Shown here in pieces: positions 42,308-49,600 of a stretch of DNA of 64,000 nt (positions within the stretch are counted from its first letter, which is position 1; each line of letters starts with the position of its first letter). Made by a program: the position numbers and the translations under genes. The DNA lies in the NCBI GenBank assembly GCA_031179305.1, contig JAPSHX010000004.1, positions 1 through 64,000 of the forward strand, read 5' to 3'. The notes beneath the pieces were generated by a model that did no database searches, was not told the origin of the DNA, and worked only from the letters and a program-made list of their open reading frames with translations. The stretch comes from Paenarthrobacter sp. Lineage in GTDB: Bacteria > Actinomycetota > Actinomycetes > Actinomycetales > Micrococcaceae.

Positions 42308-43956
42308 CCCGGACAGTAGTGATCGGCGGTGGTATCGCCGGGCTTGCCACTGCGGCACTCCTCGCCCACGAAGGACACGAGGTCCAGCTCCTCGAACAGC
42401 GTGATCGGGTGGGCGGCCGTGCCGGGAGCCTCGAGCGGGACGGGTTCCGCTGGGATACCGGCCCTTCCTGGTACCTGATGCCCGGCGTCTTCGACCACTT
42501 CTTCAATCTGCTTGGCACCAGCACCGCCGAACAGTTGGACCTTCGCACGCTCAGCCCTGCGTACCGCATCTTCAGCGAACCAAACCACGACGGCGTGCGG
42601 CCGGAGCCGCTGACCGTCCCGTTTGGCAGCGACCAGGTTTTGGAGACTTTCGAGCGAGTTGAGCCCGGCAGCTCCAAGCAGCTCAGGTCCTACCTCGCTT
42701 CGGCGCGCCACACTACGGAAATGGCTGAAAGGTTCTTCCTCTACAACCCGTTCACCAAGCTCCAGGCGCTGCTTCAACCGCAGGTTGTGCGCAGCCTTCC
42801 CAAGCTCGCGCAGCTGCTTCTGACACCCCTTGATAAATACGTTTCCCAGCGATTCCGGCATCCGGTGCTCCGACAGGTTCTTGGCTACCCGGCGGTTTTC
42901 CTGGGTACCAGCCCTTCTTCGGCTCCAGCGATGTACCACTTGATGAGCGCCCTGGACTTAGGTGACGGCGTGCAGTACCCAATGGGCGGCTTTTGGGCCC
43001 TCGTGGAGCGCCTCGAAGCACTGGCGCTCGACGCCGGGGTCAGGATCCACACGGGCGCGGAAGCCCTCAAGATCACCACCCGCGAAGCCACGCACACCAA
43101 GAAACTGGGGCGCTTTGACGGCCTGAACCTTCCCGCTGGCCTCACCGGCAAGGACAGCCGGGAAGTCACCGGCGTTAAGTGGCGCGACAACTCCGGGGCA
43201 GAGCACTACAGCGTTGCCGACCAAGTGGTCTCCGGCGCCGACCTGTACCACACCGAAACCCAGCTCTTGGGCGTTAGGGACCGGAGCTACAACAAAAAAT
43301 ACTGGCAGAGCCGCACCAGTGGGCCCGGAGCTGTGCTGGTGATGTTGGGGGTGAAGGGTTCGCTGCCGGACCTCCCTCACCACTCCTTGTTCTTCACCCG
43401 GGATTGGGAGGCAAACTTCACCTCAATCTTCGGTGAAGAACCCAGCATTCCTGATCCCGCGTCCATTTACGTTTGCAAACCCAGTGCTACCGACGCCAGT
43501 GTCGCACCACAGCACCACGAGAACCTTTTCGTCCTGGTTCCCATCCCCGCCGACCCATCCCTGGGAGCGGGTGGACCCGATGGCAGCGGCGATGTGCTGA
43601 TCGAGCGGACTGCCGACGCCGCAATCGACCAGATCGCCCAGTGGGCCAACATTCCGGATCTCCGCGAACGCGTGGTGGTCCGGCACACCATCGGACCGGC
43701 CGACTTCGCACGAGACTACAACTCTTGGCGGGGCGGCATGCTTGGCCCCGCACACACCCTCCGGCAAAGCGCGATGTTCCGGGCCCAGAACTCGTCCAAA
43801 CGTGTTCGCGGCCTCTACTACGCGGGCGCCACCACTGCACCGGGCGTTGGTGTGCCCATGTGCCTCATCAGTGCCGAGCTGGTGTTGAAGCGAATCCGCG
43901 GCGATCACAGCACCGGCCCTACCACTGTGAGGCCTGTAGCTAGCAGGATTGGCTGA
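42304..43956 (+). CDS. crtI: Phytoene desaturase
   Basis: 550 residues from ATG 42304, in the ATGA overlap with crtB. N-terminal FAD-binding Rossmann motif VVIGGGIAGLATAALLAHEG and 'DRVGGRAGSLERDGFRWDTG', plus the C-terminal CrtI block GLYYAGATTAPGVGVPM. Introduces four double bonds to give lycopene. The TGA overlaps the crtYe ATG by one base (TGATG). Confidence 0.96.
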   Translation: MTRTVVIGGGIAGLATAALLAHEGHEVQLLEQRDRVGGRAGSLERDGFRWDTGPSWYLMPGVFDHFFNLLGTSTAEQLDLRTLSPAYRIFSEPNHDGVRPEPLTVPFGSDQVLETFERVEPGSSKQLRSYLASARHTTEMAERFFLYNPFTKLQALLQPQVVRSLPKLAQLLLTPLDKYVSQRFRHPVLRQVLGYPAVFLGTSPSSAPAMYHLMSALDLGDGVQYPMGGFWALVERLEALALDAGVRIHTGAEALKITTREATHTKKLGRFDGLNLPAGLTGKDSREVTGVKWRDNSGAEHYSVADQVVSGADLYHTETQLLGVRDRSYNKKYWQSRTSGPGAVLVMLGVKGSLPDLPHHSLFFTRDWEANFTSIFGEEPSIPDPASIYVCKPSATDASVAPQHHENLFVLVPIPADPSLGAGGPDGSGDVLIERTADAAIDQIAQWANIPDLRERVVVRHTIGPADFARDYNSWRGGMLGPAHTLRQSAMFRAQNSSKRVRGLYYAGATTAPGVGVPMCLISAELVLKRIRGDHSTGPTTVRPVASRIG

Positions 43957-44306
43957 TGGGCGTTCTCTACTTGGTCTCGTTGCTGCTGGGCATCACCTGC
44001 ATGCTCCTGCTCGACCACCGCTTCCGCCTGTTCTTCTGGCGGGATGCCAAAGCAGCGGCAATCGTGACCGCCGTCGGGCTCGTGTTCCTTCTCGCGTGGG
44101 ACCTGGCCGGAATCCGGTTGGGGATCTTCCTGCGCGGGGAAGGCACCATCGCCACCGGGTTGTTGCTCGCACCGGAGCTGCCCATCGAAGAACCCGTGTT
44201 CCTGATTTTCCTGGTGCTGTGCACGATGGTCCTGTACACAGGTGCGCGGCGGCTGCTTGATCGGATCTCCCTGAGGCTGGCAGAGCGGGAGCGTGAGAAC
44301 GTATGA
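43956..44306 (+). CDS. crtYe: Lycopene cyclase subunit, CrtYe type
   Basis: 116 residues with three hydrophobic helices and the lycopene-cyclase-domain motif ELPIEEPVFLIF (PxEE). Heterodimeric cyclases of this kind (CrtYe/Yf in Corynebacterium, CrtYg/Yh in Micrococcus) act after the C50 elongation step to make epsilon- or gamma-rings. The partner domain is the N-terminal part of the next protein. Overlaps that gene by 4 bases. Confidence 0.92.
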   Translation: MGVLYLVSLLLGITCMLLLDHRFRLFFWRDAKAAAIVTAVGLVFLLAWDLAGIRLGIFLRGEGTIATGLLLAPELPIEEPVFLIFLVLCTMVLYTGARRLLDRISLRLAERERENV

Positions 44307-45502
44307 CGTATCTATGGCTCGCGCTCGCCTTCATCGCCGCGGCAGCCGTTGCCGGCGTGCTCTTCGCTCGTCATGGCGCCTGGCGCGGAGAGGCTGGCAA
44401 GCATTGGAAAGCCGTAGGACTCGCGTTCGCGGCCCTGGCCGTCCTCACAGCTGTTTTCGATTCCGTCATGATCGGCATGGAACTCTTCCACTACGACGCT
44501 TCGCACATCCTCGGCGTCAAAATTGGCTTGGCCCCCATCGAGGATTTCGCTTATCCGCTGGCGGGTGTCGTGGCGTTGCCTGGCCTGTGGATGTGGCTGA
44601 CGCGCAAGCGTAAAGACTCCAGTTCATCCAACCTCAAAGGCCTCGTCCCCCAGGCCCTGCTGGCGTCACGTCCGGTCAGTTGGATCAACACTGCCTACCC
44701 CTTTGCCGCGGCCATGCTCTTGACCACCCGCGAAGTCGACTGGGTGTTGATCGTGGGGACCTTTTACTTCCTGATCCCGTACAACCTGGCCATGTACGGC
44801 ATCAATGACGTCTTTGATTATGAATCGGATCTCAAGAATCCACGCAAGGGCGGCATCGAAGGCGCGCTCCTCCAGCCTCATCTTCACCGGCCCATGCTGT
44901 GGCTCGCGGCGATCACCAACATTCCGTTCCTACTGGTACTGGCGTTCGCAGGTGGGCCTGCCGCATGGCTCAGCCTGGCCGTAAGTTCATTCGCAGTGGT
45001 GGCTTACTCGGTCGCCGGACTTCGCTTCAAGGAACGCCCCGTCTTGGACTCGCTGACGTCGAGCACGCACTTCGTCAGCCCCGCCGTCGTCGGCTTGGCC
45101 TTAGCCGGTGCCAACGTGACGTCCGGACTGGTCATCCTGCTTGCTGCTTTCTTCCTGTGGGGAATGGCCGCACACGCCTTCGGCGCCGTCCAGGACATCG
45201 AACCCGACCGGCAAGCCGGCATTGGCTCCATAGCAACCGTCATCGGTGGCCGCCGGACGGTGAGGCTCGCCGTCGGACTTTGGCTTGTTGCCGGCGCCGC
45301 GATGCTCGCTACGCCCTGGCCCGGGCCGCTCGCGGCTGTCATAGCCATCCCGTACATCGTCAACTGCGCCCCTTACTGGAACGTCACGGATACGACGGCG
45401 GCACGCACCAATGTGGCATGGCGACGGTTCATCTGGCTCAACTACGGTTCAGGATTCCTGGTGACGCTCATTTTTATCCTGCAGTGGAGCCTCACGTCAT
45501 GA
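44303..45502 (+). CDS. crtYf-crtEb: Fusion of lycopene cyclase subunit (CrtYf type) and lycopene elongase (CrtEb type)
   Basis: 399 residues in one uninterrupted frame. Residues about 1-105 are a second cyclase domain with three helices and the motif LAPIEDFAYPLAG. A linker RKRKDSSSSNLKGL (about 100-113) leads to a UbiA-type prenyltransferase (about 118-399) with the two Asp motifs NDVFDYESDLKNPRKGG (about 168-184) and QDIEPDRQAGIGS (about 297-309). CrtEb homologs add two C5 units to lycopene giving flavuxanthin; the cyclase then gives decaprenoxanthin. In Corynebacterium and Micrococcus these are separate proteins. The 3' end overlaps the convergent marR gene by 6 bases. Confidence 0.9.
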   Translation: MTYLWLALAFIAAAAVAGVLFARHGAWRGEAGKHWKAVGLAFAALAVLTAVFDSVMIGMELFHYDASHILGVKIGLAPIEDFAYPLAGVVALPGLWMWLTRKRKDSSSSNLKGLVPQALLASRPVSWINTAYPFAAAMLLTTREVDWVLIVGTFYFLIPYNLAMYGINDVFDYESDLKNPRKGGIEGALLQPHLHRPMLWLAAITNIPFLLVLAFAGGPAAWLSLAVSSFAVVAYSVAGLRFKERPVLDSLTSSTHFVSPAVVGLALAGANVTSGLVILLAAFFLWGMAAHAFGAVQDIEPDRQAGIGSIATVIGGRRTVRLAVGLWLVAGAAMLATPWPGPLAAVIAIPYIVNCAPYWNVTDTTAARTNVAWRRFIWLNYGSGFLVTLIFILQWSLTS

Positions 45503-46036
45503 AGGCGGTGTCTGTTCGGGGGCCTCAGGTTTTGCAGGATCTTCATCGATCGTGTCCAGTGCTTCGCGCATGTGCTGCAGGAAGTTCACCACCACCTGCG
45601 ACTCGTCAGGGCTCAAGGCGCACGCTGCGTCCAGCATCCGGCGGTGCATTCCGCCCAAGGTGTGCCGCACTTCCTGGTCCGAACCCGGAGTGGCCTTCAG
45701 GATCAACGCCCGACGATCGGTGGGGTGGGGTTCGCGGCGTATGTGGCCGGACTCCACCAAACGGTCGATCAGGGTGGTCATGGACGCCGACGTTATACCG
45801 AGTTTGTCGCCCAAATCCTTCGGCTTCATCACTTTGCCCGCGGCCTCGGCTTCGAAGAGGTAGCGCAGAGCCAGCAGATCCTTCTCGCCCATTCCCATGG
45901 ACGAGCGGGTCCTGCGCCGCATCGCTTGCTCGGAGGCGCGGTAATCCCGCAAGGCGTTCAGGACATCAATGGCTATGGCCTTCTGGCCTGGGTCTTTCCC
46001 GTACCAATAGCCTTTTGCGTGGCCTTCCGAGTCCAT
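45497..46036 (-). CDS. Second MarR-family regulator at the end of the carotenoid locus
   Basis: 179 residues from ATG 46036 (MDSEGHAKGYWYG), with AAGGAA 8-13 bases upstream; a further in-frame start at 46078 is less supported. Winged helix about residues 65-125: KPKDLGDKLGITSASMTTLI and GHIRREPHPTDRRALILKAT. It resembles the regulator at 38994-39581 in layout. Convergent with and overlapping crtYf-crtEb, divergent from the TspO-like gene, which it probably controls together with itself through the dyad at 46072-46089. Confidence 0.88.
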   Translation of the reverse strand: MDSEGHAKGYWYGKDPGQKAIAIDVLNALRDYRASEQAMRRRTRSSMGMGEKDLLALRYLFEAEAAGKVMKPKDLGDKLGITSASMTTLIDRLVESGHIRREPHPTDRRALILKATPGSDQEVRHTLGGMHRRMLDAACALSPDESQVVVNFLQHMREALDTIDEDPAKPEAPEQTPPS

Positions 46037-46071
46037 CCCATATTCCTTCGATAAGCGTAAAGCTCGTTTCA

Positions 46072-46089
46072 CTAGCATTTTGATACTAG
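46072..46089. promoter_or_regulatory. MarR-type dyad between marR and the TspO-like gene
   Basis: CTAGCATTTTGATACTAG: on the other strand TAGTAT-CAAA-ATGCTA, arms pairing at five of six positions (or outer CTAG/CTAG perfectly). This length and AT-rich core are typical of MarR operators. It lies in the 111-base divergent promoter region. A further dyad CACG-TACCT-CGTG follows at 46092-46104. Confidence 0.5.
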
Positions 46090-46147
46090 GTCACGTACCT
46101 CGTGAATGCATGACACCGCACATCCCACAAGGAAAGAGGCTCAGCAT

Positions 46148-46939
46148 ATGGCGAACAAAAGCTCAGACCTTATCCGGCAGATCACGGTCACCGTGAGCTT
46201 GGCGGTCTGCATCGTTGGCTCGATGATCGGCGTTGGCGTCTTCGGCGGGACGCCTATCGCGCAGGCGGCTGGCGGCGCTTTGGCCGCCGATTCGACCCTT
46301 TTGGCTCCCGCGACCCCGGCTTTCTCCATCTGGTCTGTGGTTTACACCGGACTTGCCGCGTTCACAGTATGGCAATGGTTACCGTCCCAGCGTTCCAGTA
46401 TCCGGCAGCGGTCGCTGGGCTGGATAGTTGCCACATCCATGATCCTTAATGCGGCATGGATCTTGTCCGTGCAGGCTGGCTGGCTCTTGCTTAGCGTCCT
46501 GGTGATCCTGGCGTTGCTGATGACCCTTGTGCTGGCTTTCCTGCGCTACAGCCAGAGCCCGGCCGGCTCATGGGTTGAGGCTGTTGTTGTTGATGGAACC
46601 CTGGGGTTGTACTTGGGCTGGACCAGCGTGGCCGTGTGCGCCAACATCGCTGCTGCCTTGAAAGCCTCTGGGTTTGGGGGGTTCGGGCTCCGTCCCGAAA
46701 TCTGGTCCGTCGCCGTTCTGGTGGTGGTTGCCGTCGTGGGCGTTGCCTTGGCAATCAAGGGCCACGGGCGCCTCGCCCTGGCAGCCGCCATCGCGTGGGG
46801 CCTCGTGTGGATTACGGTCGGCCGCAGCGTCGACGCACCCGAGTCATTCCCGACGGCGATCGCAGCGGCTGTCGCTGCTGCCCTGGTGCTTGGTGCTGCA
46901 ATCACAGTGCGGACGCGGGCGGTGCTGGCGGGTCGCTAG
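46148..46939 (+). CDS. TspO/MBR-like tryptophan-rich membrane protein
   Basis: 263 residues from ATG 46148 (GAGG about 10 bases upstream). Seven to eight hydrophobic helices. TPAFSIWSVVYTGLAAFTVW matches the conserved N-terminal TspO block and Trp residues recur in helices, but the protein is longer than bacterial TspO (~160). TspO proteins bind porphyrins and, in Rhodobacter, the homologous gene (crtK) lies in a carotenoid cluster, as here. Function inferred only from similarity and place. Confidence 0.7.
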   Translation: MANKSSDLIRQITVTVSLAVCIVGSMIGVGVFGGTPIAQAAGGALAADSTLLAPATPAFSIWSVVYTGLAAFTVWQWLPSQRSSIRQRSLGWIVATSMILNAAWILSVQAGWLLLSVLVILALLMTLVLAFLRYSQSPAGSWVEAVVVDGTLGLYLGWTSVAVCANIAAALKASGFGGFGLRPEIWSVAVLVVVAVVGVALAIKGHGRLALAAAIAWGLVWITVGRSVDAPESFPTAIAAAVAAALVLGAAITVRTRAVLAGR

Positions 46940-47029
46940 CGCTTGTCCGCTGGATTCAGGGCTGGTTGGTTTTCCACATAGGAGGATTGCGGTCTTATTG
47001 CGCTCTCTGCTGCCTGGAAGAGTGGGGGC

Positions 47030-48412
47030 ATGGAGCAAATGCGGGAGGGCGAGGCAATTGATGCAGTCGTGCTTCGTCGCGCTCCGGTGGGCTTTCCGGA
47101 TGGGCCCCGGGTTTCGGATGTCCTCTCGCTCCTGAGCGCTGTCCGCTTGGCCGCCGATAGTGCCGGGCTGATCGACCAAATCCGCGGGCTGGAGAACCTG
47201 AAATCGGCGATTGTGGCCCTGCAGGCCCGGGCGGCTGTTGCTTTCGATCTCGCCCAGTGCCGGGAGCAGGAAGCAGCCGGCCTTCCTGCGTCCGAGCGTG
47301 GCAGCGGGTCGGGTGCCCAGGTCGCGTTGGCCCGGCGGGAATCACCCAACCGTGGTTCGCGCTTGCTCGGACTCGCGCAGGCGTTGGTGACGGAGATGCC
47401 ACACACCATGGCTGCGTTGGAATCGGGCCAGTTGAACGAATGGCGGGCCACGCTGCTGGTGAAAGAGACCGCGTGCCTCTCTGTTGAGGACCGCTGTGCA
47501 GTGGATGAGGAGCTCGCCGCAGATACCGGAACGTTCGACGGGGCAGGTGATCGGGCAATCACTGCCGCCGCCAAAGCCGCCGCCTACCGCCGGGATCCCC
47601 GGTCGGTGGCCGGGCGTGCCAGCCGTGCCGCAGCCGAGCGGACCGTGAGCCTGCGCCCTGCTCCTGACGCGATGACGTACCTGACCGCCCTGCTTCCCGT
47701 GGCCCAAGGCGTGGCTGTTTACGCGGCTCTCTGCCGGACTGCTGATTCGGCCCGTTCCAGAGGGGACGCAGAATCCCGCGGTCAGGTCATGGCCGACACC
47801 CTGGTCGAACGCATCACCGGCACGCCCGGCGGGATTTCAGGGATCAACCTGGACCTCGTCATGACCGACCGCACCCTCTTCCAAGGCGACAGCGAACCAG
47901 TCCGGCTTCAGGGCTACGGAATCGTCCCCGCAGAATGGGCCAGAGAACTCCTTAGTGAAGACCAAACCGGCCCGGATCACTCGACAACACCGGATACAGA
48001 GCTCGCTGTGTGGCTTCGCCGGCTCTACACCGCACCCGCCACGGGCGAGCTCCTGAGCATGGACTCTAAAGCCCGGCTCTTCCCACCACGACTCAGACGC
48101 TTTATAGAGATCCGCGACGACATCTGCCGCACCCCTTACTGCGACGCGCCCATCAGGCACATCGATCACATCGTCCCGTGGCACTCAGGCGGAACCACCA
48201 CCCTGAATAACGCAGCAGGGCTGTGCGAAGCCTGCAACCACACCAAAGAAAACCCCGGCTGGAAGAGTAAGCCGCTTGCCGAAGATGTGCACACCATTGA
48301 AGTCCGCACTCCCAGCGGTCACCGCTACCGGTCCAGACCCCCGCCCCTACCAGGACATCAGGCTGGACCAACAAAAGGCCCCAGCGAAGCCATCGGCCGG
48401 AGAAGCGATTGA
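47030..48412 (+). CDS. DUF222 / 13E12-type protein with HNH endonuclease domain
   Basis: 460 residues from ATG 47030. The N-terminal ~300 residues are DUF222 (helical, '[20 protein letters not shown]', '[20 protein letters not shown]'). The HNH domain is about 360-405: [20 protein letters not shown], then '[15 protein letters not shown]', with the zinc-binding Cys and the His pair intact. Such genes are multicopy in Actinobacteria and may be mobile or repeat-like; actual nuclease activity is unproven. Confidence 0.92.
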   Translation: MEQMREGEAIDAVVLRRAPVGFPDGPRVSDVLSLLSAVRLAADSAGLIDQIRGLENLKSAIVALQARAAVAFDLAQCREQEAAGLPASERGSGSGAQVALARRESPNRGSRLLGLAQALVTEMPHTMAALESGQLNEWRATLLVKETACLSVEDRCAVDEELAADTGTFDGAGDRAITAAAKAAAYRRDPRSVAGRASRAAAERTVSLRPAPDAMTYLTALLPVAQGVAVYAALCRTADSARSRGDAESRGQVMADTLVERITGTPGGISGINLDLVMTDRTLFQGDSEPVRLQGYGIVPAEWARELLSEDQTGPDHSTTPDTELAVWLRRLYTAPATGELLSMDSKARLFPPRLRRFIEIRDDICRTPYCDAPIRHIDHIVPWHSGGTTTLNNAAGLCEACNHTKENPGWKSKPLAEDVHTIEVRTPSGHRYRSRPPPLPGHQAGPTKGPSEAIGRRSD

Positions 48413-48508
48413 GCTTGTTGAGAGTAGCTTGGATTCGTAGGAAATGCCGGCATTGATTCTGGGTATCGTTGCCGCCGAAGTGCTCTTCACGACATACACC
48501 CGGCCCCG

Positions 48509-48844
48509 CTACTGTGCGCAGGCGTCCTTGAGGGCCTGAACCGACTCGGCCGGGACCTCGTCTCCGGCTTCCGCGATCCGGTTCAACGGGGTCGTGATTT
48601 CAGCGGGAACGCCTGCAGCACCGGCGGCCGAGACCAAGCCCGCAAGCAGTTGCTTGTCCTGAACGCTGACCAAGCCGTCCTGGACTACAGCGCAGGCTTG
48701 CTTGGTCACTTCATCGGCGGCGGCCGTCGCCACCTTCGACGCGGCGTCGCTGGCTGCACTTGTAGCTGTTTCCTCCACGGCTCCGCAGCCAACGAGCAGC
48801 AACAATAGGGGGACGGCGGTCAGGGCGGCAAGGCGGCGGGTCAT
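48509..48844 (-). CDS. Small lipoprotein
   Basis: 111 residues. Signal peptide MTRRLAALTAVPLLLLLVGC with a lipobox (LVGC, Cys20), then an Ala-rich helical region and an acidic C-terminus with two Cys (QACAVVQDG and KDACAQ) that may form a disulfide. Exported and lipid-anchored. No family recognised. Confidence 0.72.
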   Translation of the reverse strand: MTRRLAALTAVPLLLLLVGCGAVEETATSAASDAASKVATAAADEVTKQACAVVQDGLVSVQDKQLLAGLVSAAGAAGVPAEITTPLNRIAEAGDEVPAESVQALKDACAQ

Positions 48845-48916
48845 GACTCCAGCCTAGCAATCCGGGTTAGTCAGCAATCTGCGCACGCCGACGACGGCGG
48901 TTAACTCGCGTAACGA

Positions 48917-48945
48917 TTGACATGACATAACTCACATTCTGTAAG
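48917..48945 (+). promoter_or_regulatory. Sigma-70-type promoter
   Basis: TTGACA at 48917-48922, a perfect -35, is followed after 17 bases by TGTAAG at 48940-48945. It points at the TTG-started gene at 49000, leaving a ~45-base leader that contains the ribosome binding site. Confidence 0.5.
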
Positions 48946-48999
48946 CTAGTTTCATAGTCACGCAGTCGGCTTCCTTCGCACTCTTCAGGGAGGTCCGCT

Positions 49000-49386
49000 T
49001 TGGCCCCCAATTCCCTCAAGTCAGAGATTCTTCTGGCCCATGGGGTCGCACCTTCAGCGGCCAGCGTTGCTCGACGAAGAGCAGCCGCAAACCATGGAAG
49101 CCATGGCGTGTCCAACAAACCCGATGCCCTTCTTGGAGCAATAGCCGTCAGGCAGTTGTTTCACCGCTGGCCTTTAGTGCCATCACGCGAACTGGAACGG
49201 ATCCGCCACGTGCTCCTGCACTGCGACCAGCTGGGCTCCCCCGACACGCACCACCTGTCAGAGCCGGCGCAAGCGCTGTTGGAACTGATCAACTGCGAGT
49301 TGGAACGGCGTCAAAACGCCGCAGCTCCGCAAGGGACACCCGGGGCAAAGGCACCCGCAGGCGTCCCGGAACGGGGCGCCGCATAG
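49000..49386 (+). CDS. Conserved-looking hypothetical protein, TTG start
   Basis: 128 residues from TTG 49000; AGGGAGG lies 6 bases upstream and decides the start. Ser/Ala-rich N-terminus, then a helical core (DALLGAIAVRQLFHRWPLVP ... RIRHVLLHC) and a Pro/Ala-rich tail. Not recognised. The next gene starts directly after its stop, so the two are an operon. Confidence 0.6.
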   Translation: MAPNSLKSEILLAHGVAPSAASVARRRAAANHGSHGVSNKPDALLGAIAVRQLFHRWPLVPSRELERIRHVLLHCDQLGSPDTHHLSEPAQALLELINCELERRQNAAAPQGTPGAKAPAGVPERGAA

Positions 49387-49578
49387 ATGGCTGGCCACTT
49401 TGAGTTGTTCGAAGAATCCGGAGGTGATTGCCGGGTTCGACTCGTCGATGGCGACGGGACGGAACTCGCTCTCTCCATCTGTTTCAACGACAAGGACTCG
49501 GCAGCCAAGGCCATCTACTCGTTACGGGAGATCGCGGCGAGTGGCCTGATAGAGGACCACACGTCGCGGGCATCCTGA
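49387..49578 (+). CDS. DUF1508 (YegP-like) small protein
   Basis: 63 residues. MAGHFELFEESGGDCRVRLV followed by 'SICFNDKDSAAKAIYSLREI' fits the DUF1508 repeat found twice in E. coli YegP; here a single copy. It begins at the base after the preceding stop. Function of the family is unknown. Confidence 0.7.
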   Translation: MAGHFELFEESGGDCRVRLVDGDGTELALSICFNDKDSAAKAIYSLREIAASGLIEDHTSRAS

Positions 49579-49600
49579 GCAGCGCCGCGGCACCGGCGAC

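Noticed and set aside
48867-49118. 83-codon minus-strand frame near 49 kb
   Set aside because: Overlaps a promoter and the start of a better-supported TTG gene; no ribosome binding site.
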